Translations under genes and position numbers: made by a program
Shown: in pieces, positions 1 through 8,766 of the stretch
How positions within the stretch are numbered: the stretch's first letter is position 1
Layout: each line of letters begins with the position of its first letter
Assembly: GCA_903840415.1 (NCBI GenBank)
Contig: CAIMFY010000118.1
Coordinates: 173,745 to 237,744, forward strand
Reading direction: 5' to 3'
Origin: an uncultured Opitutia bacterium
GTDB lineage: Bacteria > Verrucomicrobiota > Verrucomicrobiia > Opitutales > Opitutaceae
DNA: 64,000 nucleotides
The notes under the pieces: generated by a model
What the model was told of the DNA's origin: nothing
Seen by the model: the letters and a program-made list of their open reading frames with translations, nothing else
Databases searched by the model: none

Positions 1-2
1 TC

Positions 3-1643
3 GGCGCGACCACGCTCGACGAATATCGCAAGCACATCGAGAAAGACGCCGCGCTCGAGCGCCGTTTCCAGCCCGTGGTCGTCGATCAGCCGAGTGTCGA
101 GGACGCACTCTCAATCCTGCGCGGCATCAAGGAGCGCTTCGAGCTGCACCATGGCGTGCGCATTCAGGACAACGCGCTCGTCGCCGCCGTCACGCTTTCC
201 AACCGCTATATCACCGATCGTTTCCTGCCCGACAAAGCCATCGATCTGATGGACGAGGCGTGCGCGATGATTCGCACCGAGATGGATTCGATGCCTCAGG
301 AACTCGACGAACTCACCCGCAAGGTGCTGCGCCTCGAAATCGAGGAGACCGCGCTCGCGAAGGAAAAAGACGACGCGAGCAAGCGTCGGCTCGACACGCT
401 CCGCAAGGAACTCGCCGAAGCGCGCGAGAAGGCGAAAGGCATCAAACTCCATTGGGAAAAAGAAAAGGCGTCCGTCCAGAAGACGCGCAAACTCCGCGAG
501 GAAATCGACGCCCTGCGGCTCGAAATGGAAAAAGCTGAACGCGCCTACGATCTCAACAAGGTCGCCGAGCTCCGGCACGGGAAGATTCCGCAGATGGAGG
601 AGGAGCTGAAGCGGCTGGAAAAGAAGGGCCGCGACACGACGTCGTTGTTTAAGGAAGAAGTTTCCGAGGAAGAAATCGCCGAGGTCGTTTCGAAATGGAG
701 CGGCGTGCCCGTCACGCGGCTTGTCGAGGGCGAGAAGGAGAAGCTCCTCCGCCTTGAGGATGTGCTCCACGAGCGCGTCATCGGCCAAGACGAGGCCGTC
801 ACGCTCGTCACCGAGGCGATCCTGCGGGCACGAAGCGGCATCAAGGACCCGCGCCGGCCGGTTGGCAGTTTTCTGTTCCTCGGCCCGACCGGTGTCGGCA
901 AAACCGAGCTCGCGAAGACGCTCGCCGAAACGCTCTTCGACACCGAGGCCGCGATGGTGCGCATCGACATGTCGGAATACATGGAGAAGCATAGCGTCGC
1001 TCGCATGATCGGCGCGCCACCCGGCTACATCGGCTACGACGAGGGCGGCCAGCTCACCGAGGCTGTCCGCCGCAAGCCCTACGCCGTGATCCTCTTCGAC
1101 GAAATCGAGAAGGCGCATCCGGACGTGTTCAACGTCCTGCTGCAGGTGCTCGATGACGGCCGCATCACCGATTCTCAGGGCCGCACGGTGGATTTCAAGA
1201 ACACGATCATCATCATGACCTCGAACCTCGGTTCGCGTTTTCTCCTCGAAGGCGTGACCGGCGGCACGATTCCCGAGGGTGTCCGCGAGAGTGTGATGGC
1301 AGATGTGCGGAAGGCATTTCGTCCAGAATTTCTCAACCGCATCGACGAGACGATTCTCTTCAAGCCGCTCACGCTCGAGGAAATCACGACCATCGTGGAC
1401 CTGCTGCTGGCCGACCTGAACAAGCGCCTCGCCGATCGCCGCGTGACTGTGACACTCGACGCGAAAGCGAAAGCGTGGGCCGCGGAAAGAGGCTACGACC
1501 CGGTCTTCGGCGCGCGTCCGCTGAAACGTTTTCTCCAGCGCCAGATCGAGACGAAGCTTGCCCGCGCGCTCATCAGCGGCGAGGTTGCCGAGGGCAGTGA
1601 GGTGAAGTTCTCGGTGAAGGACGATGCGCTGGTGATGAAGTAA
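3..1643 (+). CDS. clpB: ATP-dependent disaggregase ClpB, 3' part (5' cut by window edge)
   Basis: ClpB is a cytoplasmic AAA+ hexamer that threads aggregated proteins in cooperation with DnaK. The reading frame is open from base 3 and starts inside the first nucleotide-binding domain (GATTLDEY, then ERRFQPV). It continues through the C-terminal part of NBD1, a long charged coiled coil typical of the ClpB middle domain (about 300-640), and a complete NBD2. NBD2 shows Walker A GPTGVGKT at 882-905, Walker [12 protein letters not shown], and the arginine-finger region EFLNRIDE. The long middle domain separates ClpB from ClpA and ClpX. The frame ends at TAA 1643. The upstream half lies outside the window, so no start or heat-shock promoter can be judged. 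Confidence 0.97.
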   Translation, partial: GATTLDEYRKHIEKDAALERRFQPVVVDQPSVEDALSILRGIKERFELHHGVRIQDNALVAAVTLSNRYITDRFLPDKAIDLMDEACAMIRTEMDSMPQELDELTRKVLRLEIEETALAKEKDDASKRRLDTLRKELAEAREKAKGIKLHWEKEKASVQKTRKLREEIDALRLEMEKAERAYDLNKVAELRHGKIPQMEEELKRLEKKGRDTTSLFKEEVSEEEIAEVVSKWSGVPVTRLVEGEKEKLLRLEDVLHERVIGQDEAVTLVTEAILRARSGIKDPRRPVGSFLFLGPTGVGKTELAKTLAETLFDTEAAMVRIDMSEYMEKHSVARMIGAPPGYIGYDEGGQLTEAVRRKPYAVILFDEIEKAHPDVFNVLLQVLDDGRITDSQGRTVDFKNTIIIMTSNLGSRFLLEGVTGGTIPEGVRESVMADVRKAFRPEFLNRIDETILFKPLTLEEITTIVDLLLADLNKRLADRRVTVTLDAKAKAWAAERGYDPVFGARPLKRFLQRQIETKLARALISGEVAEGSEVKFSVKDDALVMK

Positions 1644-1677
1644 GCGATCGCAGAGAAGGAAAACGCATCGCTGGGGA

Positions 1678-2793
1678 TTACTTCGTAGCTGTCGGAGCTG
1701 GCGGCGGGTAGGCAGGCAGGGTGCCATCGAGCATCTGCTTGACGAACACGCCGAAACGCGGAGACGGCGTATAGTTCCAGTCCGAAATCAGGGTCGGTCC
1801 CGCGCTGCGATGGAGATCCCACGCGGTGTAGGACCACTGGTGATCTTCGATGGCTTGCAGGACGTGGAGGAGCCAGTTGTCGGCCGGCACCTGTTTGCTC
1901 GGACCGGAGTTGCCGCCGAATTCGCTGACGATGATGGGCAGTTTGGCGGCGGCCTGTTCCAGCTTTGCGATCCAGGCCGCGACACTGTCGCGCTTGTTAT
2001 CGTAACAGTGGCTCGCGTAGATGACGCCATTGCCCGTAGGATCGGCGAGCTGTCGGCCGTCAAGAATGCCCGAAAAATCATACGCCCAGTCGAGGCCGCC
2101 AGCGACGACCAGATTTTTAGCGCCGGTGGTGCGGACGGTGTCGAGCAACGTCTGCATCCCGGCGCAGTTGTAGGTTTTTGCCTCGACGCCGCGGCGATTG
2201 GGCTTGTCCGTGATCGACCCGCCTTTGATCCAGACCTCCCAGGAGACATCGTGTGGTTCGTTATACAAATCAAAGATGACGGCGGGATGATTGGCGTAAA
2301 CGGGCGCAAAATCTTTCCAGAACGCCACACTGTTCAGGTCGGGCATCGAATGTTGGCCGATGTTCGCGCCCCACTCGTTGCAGTCCGACCAATGCAGATC
2401 GAGAATGATGTAACAGTTTTGGTTGGCGCACGCATTCACCACCTGATGCACCAGTTCCCGGTAAGCCTTGGCGTCATCTTTTTGTTCCGACGCTTTGCCG
2501 AACCAACGGTCCTGCGAGAGCGGCAGGCGGATGACATTCGCGTGCCAGTCTTGGATGGCGACGTTGATGGTTTGCAGGATGTGGCCTTCACCGTCGCTGG
2601 TCCATTCCAGGCTCGCGGCGTTCACGCCGCGCAGTCGCACCGACTGGTTCTTGCTGTCGAGAATTTGGGTGCCGACTGCTTTCAACGGGAGGAGCGGCGT
2701 GGAACGCGGGGCGGGCTGCGCGGAGAGCGCCGTGATCGTGGCGAGCGAGAAAACGCCGGCGGAGAGCCAGCGCGACGGGGCGGGGGTTTTCAT
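1678..2793 (-). CDS. Secreted glycoside hydrolase family 5 (cellulase-like) enzyme
   Basis: The 371-residue protein has a Sec signal peptide (about residues 1-25, cleavage near ALSAQP) followed by a (beta/alpha)8 GH5 domain. Family landmarks are visible: RLRGVN near residue 55, DLYNEP with the general acid/base Glu179, HCYDN near 262, and IIVSEFGGN with the nucleophile Glu291. Both catalytic glutamates are present, so it should be an active retaining endo-beta-glycosidase acting outside the cytoplasm on plant-type beta-glucan or mannan. The substrate cannot be read from sequence. It converges on clpB with a 34-nt gap and looks monocistronic. Start ATG 2793 gives a well-formed signal peptide. 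Confidence 0.9.
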   Translation of the reverse strand: MKTPAPSRWLSAGVFSLATITALSAQPAPRSTPLLPLKAVGTQILDSKNQSVRLRGVNAASLEWTSDGEGHILQTINVAIQDWHANVIRLPLSQDRWFGKASEQKDDAKAYRELVHQVVNACANQNCYIILDLHWSDCNEWGANIGQHSMPDLNSVAFWKDFAPVYANHPAVIFDLYNEPHDVSWEVWIKGGSITDKPNRRGVEAKTYNCAGMQTLLDTVRTTGAKNLVVAGGLDWAYDFSGILDGRQLADPTGNGVIYASHCYDNKRDSVAAWIAKLEQAAAKLPIIVSEFGGNSGPSKQVPADNWLLHVLQAIEDHQWSYTAWDLHRSAGPTLISDWNYTPSPRFGVFVKQMLDGTLPAYPPPAPTATK

Positions 2794-2976
2794 GGCAAGA
2801 AGAGTTTATCCAAGCGGAGTTTTCAGGGGTTGGGGCGGCTTCCGACGGCGGAGTCTCTCCGTGTACCTCGATAGCCTTGGCGCAGAAAACACATTCCGCT
2901 GCGCAATGCACGTGAAGTTAACGCGGCTGGTTTTTCTGCTTTGCGCAATCGCCACTTTGCGCGAGCCTTCGGGTTC

Positions 2977-3936
2977 ATGCCCGCCGAACCCATTCGCTAC
3001 TTTGATCGTCATGGCCGCACGGTGCAGACCGAGCGCATTTACGGCGAGAAGTGGCTGCGGTTTGCCTACGAAAATCCCGCGGGCCGGTTCTTCGTGTGGG
3101 CGCTCGCCCGGCGCGCGTTTTTTTCGCGCTGGTATGGCTGGCGCATGAGTTTGGGTGCGCGAGACGACTCAGAAAACTCGATCGGCCAGCTCGTCCGCAT
3201 GCTCTGCGGTGGCGGCGACAGTTCGCAACTCATCCTGCCCTTCATCACGAAATACGAGATGGACGTCGACGAGTTCGCCAAGTCGGCCTTCGACTTCAAG
3301 ACGTTCAACGAATTTTTCTACCGCGCGCTGAAACCGACGGCCCGCCCGATCGCCGCCGGCGACCGCGTGGCGGTGCTGCCGGCGGATGGGCGGCATCTCG
3401 CCTTCGAAAACGCCGACGCTACGCCGGGCTACTACGTGAAGGGCCAGAAATTTTCCGTCGCCGAACTGCTCGGCGACGCCGCGCTCCCGAAAAAATTTGC
3501 CGACGGCTCGATCCTAATTTCGCGGCTGTGTCCGGTGGACTACCACCGGTTTCATTTTCCGGTCGCCGGCACGCCGAACGAATCGCGGCTGATCAACGGC
3601 TGGCTCTATTCCGTGAGTCCCGTCGCGCTGCGGCGCAACCTCCGCTACCTCGTCGAAAACAAGCGCGAGGTGACACTGGTCGAGTCGGTGGAGTTTGGCA
3701 CCGTGGCGATTATCGAGGTGGGCGCGACCAATGTCGGCAGCATCCGCCAGAGCTACGTGCCTGGTCGCGCCGTGGCGAAGGGCGACGAGAAGGGGTTTTT
3801 TGCGTTCGGCGGCTCGTGCGTGATCACGCTGTTCCAACGCGGACGGATTCGCCTTGATGCCGACCTGCTTGCGTCGAGTGCCGACTCGATCGAAGTCTAT
3901 GCGAAGATGGGCGACCGCCTCGGCGAGGCGCTATGA
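2977..3936 (+). CDS. psd: Phosphatidylserine decarboxylase proenzyme
   Basis: Converts phosphatidylserine to phosphatidylethanolamine at the inner membrane, using a pyruvoyl group made by self-cleavage. The 319-residue product carries PADG with Asp137, CPVDYHRFHFP with His190 and His193, and the self-cleavage site FGGS with Ser280, which becomes the pyruvoyl end of the small subunit. Size and motif order fit the longer type II (PSD-B-like) family. I chose ATG 2977 because homology-like sequence begins there. An in-frame TTG at 2941 would add 12 residues without family character. Upstream is about 180 nt of non-coding DNA shared with the divergent GH5 gene. Confidence 0.93.
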   Translation: MPAEPIRYFDRHGRTVQTERIYGEKWLRFAYENPAGRFFVWALARRAFFSRWYGWRMSLGARDDSENSIGQLVRMLCGGGDSSQLILPFITKYEMDVDEFAKSAFDFKTFNEFFYRALKPTARPIAAGDRVAVLPADGRHLAFENADATPGYYVKGQKFSVAELLGDAALPKKFADGSILISRLCPVDYHRFHFPVAGTPNESRLINGWLYSVSPVALRRNLRYLVENKREVTLVESVEFGTVAIIEVGATNVGSIRQSYVPGRAVAKGDEKGFFAFGGSCVITLFQRGRIRLDADLLASSADSIEVYAKMGDRLGEAL

Positions 3937-3961
3937 TTTTTTAGTCTCCGGAAAACCAAAC

Positions 3962-4047
3962 AACCACGGATAACACGGATGAACACCGATATATGCCCGA
4001 GAGCAGAACCTGAAAATCATCCGCGTTCATCCGTGCTATCCGTGGTT
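3962..4047. repeat. Imperfect 23-bp inverted repeat overlapping an amidase start
   Basis: The left arm at 3962-3984 (contains CCACGGATAACACGGATGAA) pairs with the right arm at 4025-4047 at 22 of 23 positions. The spacer is 40 nt. The 'CACGGATAACACGGATGAACAC' wording is, from memory, a recurrent intergenic repeat in Verrucomicrobia and Planctomycetes; I could not check copy number here. A transcript could form a long hairpin. The first ATG of the downstream reading frame (3979) lies in the left arm and GTG 4033 and 4042 lie in the right arm. Confidence 0.8.
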
Positions 4048-5613
4048 AGGTTTTTTCTCTGGATCGTTTCTCTCGGGGGCACGTTGCTTTCCGCGGGACG
4101 GGCGGCCGATTTTCTCTTCGCCGAGGCGACGATTGATTCGCTGCAGGCGCGGATGGCGGCGGGCACGCTCTCGGCGCACGAACTCACCGCGGCCTACCTC
4201 GCGCGCATCGCCGCGGTGGACAATGCCGGACCGACGTTGAACGCCATCATCGAGCTGAATCCCGACGCCCTCGCGATCGCCGATGCCCTCGACGCCGAGC
4301 GGAAATCCGGCCGCGTGCGCGGGCCGCTCCACGGCATCCCCGTGCTCATCAAGGACAACATCGCGACAGCCGACAAAATGGAAACGACTGCGGGCTCGCT
4401 CGCACTCGTCGGGGCGAAGCCGCCGCATGATGCGGCGCTCGTCACGCGGCTGCGCGAGGCCGGCGCGGTGATTCTCGGCAAGACCAACTTGAGCGAGTGG
4501 GCGAATTTTCGCTCGACCACCTCGACGAGCGGCTGGAGCGGCCGCGGCGGACTGACGCACAACCCTTACGCGCTCGATCGCAATGCGTCGGGCTCCAGCT
4601 CGGGCTCGGCCGTGGCGGTCGCGGCGAATCTCTGCGTCGTCGCGGTCGGCACCGAGACGGACGGCTCGATCGTTTCGCCGGCATCGATCAGCGGCATCGT
4701 TGGCTTGAAACCGACGGTCGGACTCGTGAGCCGCACGGGCATTATTCCGATTTCCGCCTCGCAAGACACCGCCGGCCCCATGGCGCGCACCGTGCGCGAT
4801 GCGGCGATCCTGCTCAGCGTAATCGCGGGCGCCGACGCGAACGACGCGGCCACGAGCGCGCGACCCTCCTCCGCGACGATCGATCCTGCTTCGGCGCTGG
4901 CCACTGGCGCGCTCAAGGGCGCGCGGATCGGAATCGTGCGCGGGCCCTTCAAGTTTCATCCGCGCATGGATGCGCGTTTGACCGAGATGGTCGCCGTCCT
5001 GCGCGCCGCCGGCGCGGAGATCGTCGATCCGCTCGAGATGCCCATCGTCGATCAACTCGGCAAGCCGGAGGGCGTGGTGCTGCACTATGAGTTCAAGGCC
5101 GGGCTCAACGCCTGGTTCGCTTCGCTCGGCCCCACCGCACCCGTGAAATCGCTGGCCGAACTCATTACCTTCGACGAAACGCACCGCGACCGCGAGATGC
5201 CGTTTTTCGGGCAGGAAGAATTGATCGCCGCGCAGGCGAAAGGCCCGCTCACGGAGCCGGCTTACCTCGAAGCGCTCGCGCTCAGCCGCAAACTCGCGCG
5301 CACCGACGGCATCGATGCGACCATGGACCCCCACAAGCTCGACGCCCTCGTCGCGCTCACGAGCGGGCCGGCGTGGTTCACCGATCCGGTCAACGGCGAT
5401 CAATATACGGGTGACACGACCACGCTCGCCGCCGTGGCCGGCTATCCGCACATCACGGTCCCGGCGGGCGATGTGTTTGGCCTGCCGATCGGCGTGTCGT
5501 TTGTCGGCCGCGCGTGGAGCGAGGCGAAGCTCATCGCGTTCGCGGCGGATTATGAGGCGCGCACGCACGCGCGCCGCGAACCAAAATTCCTGCCGACGAT
5601 TCCTCTGCCGTAG
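4033..5613 (+). CDS. Secreted amidase-signature family hydrolase (copy 1)
   Basis: The protein belongs to the amidase-signature family, which hydrolyses amides with a Ser-cisSer-Lys triad. Visible motifs are GIPVLIKDNI (catalytic Lys), the glycine/serine-rich stretch ASGSSSGSAVAVAAN and ETDGSIVSPAS (the two serines). A hydrophobic segment ending LLSAGRA looks like a signal peptide, so the enzyme is probably periplasmic or secreted. The frame is open from ATG 3979, but those residues are encoded by an inverted repeat. GTG 4033 or GTG 4042 gives a normal signal peptide, so I use 4033 with modest certainty. It is closely similar to the next gene, a tandem duplicate, with only 39 nt between them. 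It is not part of a GatCAB set, since no gatB or gatC is nearby. Confidence 0.88.
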   Translation: MLSVVRFFLWIVSLGGTLLSAGRAADFLFAEATIDSLQARMAAGTLSAHELTAAYLARIAAVDNAGPTLNAIIELNPDALAIADALDAERKSGRVRGPLHGIPVLIKDNIATADKMETTAGSLALVGAKPPHDAALVTRLREAGAVILGKTNLSEWANFRSTTSTSGWSGRGGLTHNPYALDRNASGSSSGSAVAVAANLCVVAVGTETDGSIVSPASISGIVGLKPTVGLVSRTGIIPISASQDTAGPMARTVRDAAILLSVIAGADANDAATSARPSSATIDPASALATGALKGARIGIVRGPFKFHPRMDARLTEMVAVLRAAGAEIVDPLEMPIVDQLGKPEGVVLHYEFKAGLNAWFASLGPTAPVKSLAELITFDETHRDREMPFFGQEELIAAQAKGPLTEPAYLEALALSRKLARTDGIDATMDPHKLDALVALTSGPAWFTDPVNGDQYTGDTTTLAAVAGYPHITVPAGDVFGLPIGVSFVGRAWSEAKLIAFAADYEARTHARREPKFLPTIPLP

Positions 5614-5652
5614 CGACTGCGCAGCGCGGTGAGTCTCCCCAAAAAAATTGCC

Positions 5653-7224
5653 ATGAATCCCCAAAAAATAATCATGACCGCGTTGTTAGCGTTGGCGTGC
5701 TGCGCGCGCGCGGACGACGCGTTTCCCTTCGCCGAGGCGACGATCGATTCGCTGCAGGCGCGGATGACGGCCGGCACGCTCACGGCGCACGAACTCACCG
5801 CGGCCTACCTCGCGCGCATCGTCGCGATCGACAAGGCCGGCCCGAAGCTCAACGCCGTGCTCGAGCTGAATCCCGACGCGCTGATCATCGCGGATGCGCT
5901 CGACGCCGAACGGAAATCCGGGCACGTGCGCGGGCCGCTGCATGGCATCCCGGTGCTCATCAAAGACAACATCGACACGGCCGATCGCATGCAGACGACG
6001 GCGGGCTCGCTTGCGCTTGTCGGACAAAGGGTGCCGCGCGACGCGGGCGTGGCGGCGCGACTGCGTGACGCCGGCGCGGTGATTCTCGGCAAGACCAATC
6101 TCAGCGAGTGGGCGAATTATCGCTCGAACAATTCCAGCAGCGGCTGGAGCGGACGCGGTGGCCAGACGAAGAATCCTTACGCCCTCGACCGGAATCCGTC
6201 CGGCTCGAGTTCCGGCTCGGGATCGGCGACGTCGGCTAATCTGTGCGTTGCGGCGATCGGCACCGAGACAAATGGCTCAATCATGTCACCGGCGTCGGCG
6301 AACGGTCTCGTGGGTGTGAAGCCGACCGTCGGCCTCGTGAGCCGCGCGGGCATCATTCCGATTGCCGCGTCGCAAGACACCGCCGGACCAATGACGCGCA
6401 CCGTGCGCGACGCCGCGATCGTCCTCGCGGCGATTGCCAGCGCCGATGTGCGCGATGACGCCACGAAGCAAATCCCCGCGGGCCTGATCGCCGAACTCGC
6501 GGCACCATTGAAAGCAGGCGCGTTGCGTGGGGCGCGCATCGGGATCGTGCGCGGGCTGCCTGGATTTCACGGGCGGATGGATGCGATCCTGAGCCTCCTC
6601 GTTGAAACCTTGCGGGCGGGCGGCGCGGAGATTGTTGATCCGGTCGCCGTGCCGTCGCTCGCCAAACTTGGGGCGGCGTCCGGCATGGTGCTCTCCTACG
6701 AATTCAAGGATGGTCTGAATCGCTATCTCGCCGAGCCGGATCGGGTGACGCCGATGAAATCACTCGCCGACTTGATCGCCTTTGACAACGAGCATCGGGA
6801 AGAAGAGATGCCGTTTTTCGGGCAGGAGATATTTCTCACGTCAGAGGCCCGCGGTCCGCTCACCGACAAAGCTTACGTTGAGGCCCGCGAGACGTGTCTC
6901 AAACTCACTCGTGCTGAAGGCATCGATGGCGTGATGGATGAAAACAAACTCGACGCGCTCGTGATGTTTACGCGCGGCACCGCGACGCTGACCGACCTCA
7001 TCAACGGCGAAGGTGGTAGCGGCAGCAGTTCGACGCTGGCGGCGGTGTCGGGCTACCCCAATGTGACGGTGCCGGCGGCGGAGGTTTTCGGCCTGCCGAT
7101 TGGCCTCTCTTTCGTCGGACGCGCGTGGAGTGAACCAAAGCTGCTGGCGCTCGCGGCGGATTTCGAGAGTCGGACGCACGCGCGCCACGAGCCGAAATTC
7201 CTACCAACGGCCGAAGTGAAGTAG
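5653..7224 (+). CDS. Secreted amidase-signature family hydrolase (copy 2)
   Basis: This 523-residue paralogue of the preceding gene shares long identical stretches with it (for example FAEATIDSLQARM and HGIPVLIKDNI). Catalytic landmarks are intact: Lys in LIKDNI, SGSSSGSGSAT, and ETNGSIMSPAS. A short signal peptide MNPQKIIMTALLALACCARA precedes the mature domain. ATG 5653 is preferred over the in-frame GTG 5629, which adds eight residues before the signal. The two amidases probably arose by tandem duplication and may be co-transcribed. The substrate is unknown; related secreted enzymes act on peptide or aryl amides. Confidence 0.9.
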   Translation: MNPQKIIMTALLALACCARADDAFPFAEATIDSLQARMTAGTLTAHELTAAYLARIVAIDKAGPKLNAVLELNPDALIIADALDAERKSGHVRGPLHGIPVLIKDNIDTADRMQTTAGSLALVGQRVPRDAGVAARLRDAGAVILGKTNLSEWANYRSNNSSSGWSGRGGQTKNPYALDRNPSGSSSGSGSATSANLCVAAIGTETNGSIMSPASANGLVGVKPTVGLVSRAGIIPIAASQDTAGPMTRTVRDAAIVLAAIASADVRDDATKQIPAGLIAELAAPLKAGALRGARIGIVRGLPGFHGRMDAILSLLVETLRAGGAEIVDPVAVPSLAKLGAASGMVLSYEFKDGLNRYLAEPDRVTPMKSLADLIAFDNEHREEEMPFFGQEIFLTSEARGPLTDKAYVEARETCLKLTRAEGIDGVMDENKLDALVMFTRGTATLTDLINGEGGSGSSSTLAAVSGYPNVTVPAAEVFGLPIGLSFVGRAWSEPKLLALAADFESRTHARHEPKFLPTAEVK

Positions 7225-7294
7225 CGGCGCCACGAGATTCGCCGCTTGCGTCTGACGGATGAAAACCCGAAATCGCCTCTCGGAATTCACGTTC

Positions 7295-7378
7295 GCTCGG
7301 GTGATGGAATGGCAGACATGCGGGTCTTAGAAGCCCGTGCCGTAAGGCGTGCAGGTTCGAGTCCTGTCCCGAGCACCA
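7295..7378 (+). tRNA. tRNA-Leu (anticodon UAG)
   Basis: An 84-nt class II tRNA. The acceptor stem GCTCGGG pairs with CCCGAGC and CCA is encoded. The anticodon arm CGGGT-CTTAGAA-GCCCG places TAG at positions 34-36. A long variable arm and the T arm GGTTCGAGTCC are present. A small GC hairpin (7379-7391) follows, and a mobile element begins about 23 nt downstream. Confidence 0.96.
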
Positions 7379-7400
7379 GGCGCTTGGCGCCGGCTTTAGC

Positions 7401-7418
7401 TTCGCGGATAAGTTGTGC
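7401..7418 (+). repeat. Element left-end repeat L1
   Basis: TTCGCGGATAAGTTGTGC, the outermost copy at the left end. A weaker inverted half-site, CACAGCTTATCC, follows at 7423-7434. Repeated end sites of this kind are the usual transposase-binding sites of Mu/TniA-type elements; the binding itself is inferred. Confidence 0.75.
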
Positions 7419-7520
7419 CTTTCACAGCTTATCCAGCGATATAGACCAATATCGGGCGATAGAGCGTAGGTGAACGACTTAGGAGATTAGAAGATAGAAA
7501 ATCAGCCGCTCACTAAAATC

Positions 7521-7542
7521 GACCTTCGCGGATAAGTTGTGC
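7521..7542 (+). repeat. Element left-end repeat L2
   Basis: A 22-nt unit containing TTCGCGGATAAGTTGTGC, in the same orientation as L1. It forms a perfect 22-bp inverted repeat with L3 (7619-7640), separated by 76 nt. The 7379-7775 stretch has no credible gene. It holds only L1-L3 and AT-richer DNA, as expected of a transposon end. Confidence 0.75.
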
Positions 7543-7618
7543 TCTTTCCCAGAGGCAGTTGTGCCGCAGAGAAATCGCGTAAATCATTACTACTACAACA
7601 AATCACCCCATAAAAAGG

Positions 7619-7640
7619 GCACAACTTATCCGCGAAGGTC
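7619..7640 (-). repeat. Element left-end repeat L3 (inverted)
   Basis: Exact reverse complement of the 22-nt L2 unit. Its orientation is opposite to L1 and L2, so the left end carries both direct and inverted binding-site-like units. Confidence 0.75.
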
Positions 7641-7775
7641 AGGTGGGGGAGTATTTCAGTGATTTTTACAACTAGAGCGTTTTTACTTTGGTAGTAGTGC
7701 AATGGCTCTGCCGCTAGCTTGCAGTCGGTTAGCACGCAGTGACGGGGATGACGACCGCTTCGGCATATGCCTCAG

Positions 7776-8429
7776 CTACTTCCCTTTCAGGCGCTCACGC
7801 TCGAAGAATTCAGCGATGATCTTGACCGATTGCCCATCGATATCAACACCCGACAGCCCATGCTTCTGGGATTCCAAATACGACCGAAGCGACGATTCCA
7901 TATGGCCGAGAAACTCGAATCGTTTCTCGTCAGATAGCGTTTTGAACCAAGCCTCAATCTCGTATTGGAGCAACGGAAGAAGCAATGCGCGCCTCCAGTT
8001 GTCGCCGTCAAACCAACCGACAAACCCAGCAGACCATTTTTTTTTATCCTTCGCCGATGACTTGAATTCCTTCCGGTAGCTCTCCTCAAGGGCTGTCAGG
8101 CGGGGCGATAGAAAATCGCGATAAGCGTCACTGAACAAAGCCCGTCTCGGAATAATACTGACGAGGCTTTCTTCAAAAAAAAGATAGGGTGCCTTGGGTA
8201 GTTCGCCCGTAGCGAGCCAACGTTGGCTTAGTTGTTCACGAACACAGATCAAATCGCCGACTGCCCAAGGGAGTGGAACCCAGCCGTTCTCATACTTATG
8301 CAGATTGCCACTAGATAGTCCGAGTTTCAGTGCGAACGCCGTCCGTGTTAACAATAGGGATTCTCGGTAGCCTCGCAAGCGACGACCAATCTGTTTTTCG
8401 CGTTCCGGGATTTCCGATTTTCTGGGCAC
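7776..8429 (-). CDS. HTH (XRE-like) repressor-type protein of the Mu-like element
   Basis: The 217-residue protein begins with a lambda-repressor-like helix-turn-helix (about residues 10-65: LRGYRESLLLTRTAFALKLGLSSGNLHKYENG). A charged C-terminal region of unknown fold follows. It is read leftward from the element's left end, divergent from a small HTH gene at 8511, the same arrangement as the Mu repressor c opposite ner. A role as element immunity repressor is therefore likely but inferred. GC content is lower than in the chromosomal flanks. Confidence 0.7.
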   Translation of the reverse strand: MPRKSEIPEREKQIGRRLRGYRESLLLTRTAFALKLGLSSGNLHKYENGWVPLPWAVGDLICVREQLSQRWLATGELPKAPYLFFEESLVSIIPRRALFSDAYRDFLSPRLTALEESYRKEFKSSAKDKKKWSAGFVGWFDGDNWRRALLLPLLQYEIEAWFKTLSDEKRFEFLGHMESSLRSYLESQKHGLSGVDIDGQSVKIIAEFFERERLKGK

Positions 8430-8510
8430 GGTATAGGTAGCACATGAGATCGGAGGTAATACGCAATTGAGTTTGACTAGGTGATAACTTTCTATCTTCC
8501 TGCCTTCTTA
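8430..8510. promoter_or_regulatory. Divergent control region of the Mu-like element
   Basis: An 81-nt AT-rich region between the leftward repressor-like gene and the rightward HTH gene. It must hold both promoters and probably the operators. TTGACT at 8473 followed by TATCTT at 8493 resembles a sigma-70 promoter, but the 14-bp spacer is short. I see no clear palindromic operator. Confidence 0.45.
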
Positions 8511-8756
8511 ATGGCAACTGTAATCACTCCGTTGCATGCGCTTCTAGCCGCTCGCGGCATGAATTTTCGCGACCTCTCTCGGGCGACGACATTGTCATAC
8601 GGCACGATTCGGAACATCGCGTGCGGCAACAATCGCACACGGACTGGCCGCGACAAAATCGAAGCGTTTTTGGGAGTCCAATTGTTTCCCGCTCCGGCCG
8701 ACTCGGAGACCCGCGCTCAGGTGACTTCTGAGTCGAGAGAACGTAATTCAAACTGA
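8511..8756 (+). CDS. Small HTH DNA-binding protein (Ner-like position)
   Basis: An 81-residue protein with a Cro/XRE-type HTH: LLAARGMNFRDLSRATTLSYGTIRNIACGNNRT. The C-terminal tail is polar. It is the first rightward gene after the divergent control region, the position held by ner/cro-type early regulators. ATG 8511 is chosen because the HTH begins just after it; an upstream in-frame ATG at 8481 lies in the control region. The function as early-transcription regulator is inferred. Confidence 0.6.
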   Translation: MATVITPLHALLAARGMNFRDLSRATTLSYGTIRNIACGNNRTRTGRDKIEAFLGVQLFPAPADSETRAQVTSESRERNSN

Positions 8757-8766
8757 TTTTCCATCC

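Noticed and set aside
111..1727. A 538-codon open frame antisense to clpB
   Set aside because: It is a shadow of a highly conserved gene with no recognisable protein features.
4036..5664. A 542-codon open frame on the minus strand
   Set aside because: It is the mirror of the first amidase gene, with an Arg-rich composition and no domain.
7246..7473. A 75-codon frame over the tRNA-Leu(UAG)
   Set aside because: It runs through the tRNA and the left end repeat and is not coding.
7502..7735. A 77-codon frame across the left end repeats
   Set aside because: It is composed of the L2/L3 inverted repeats and has no protein character; it is more likely transposon-end DNA.
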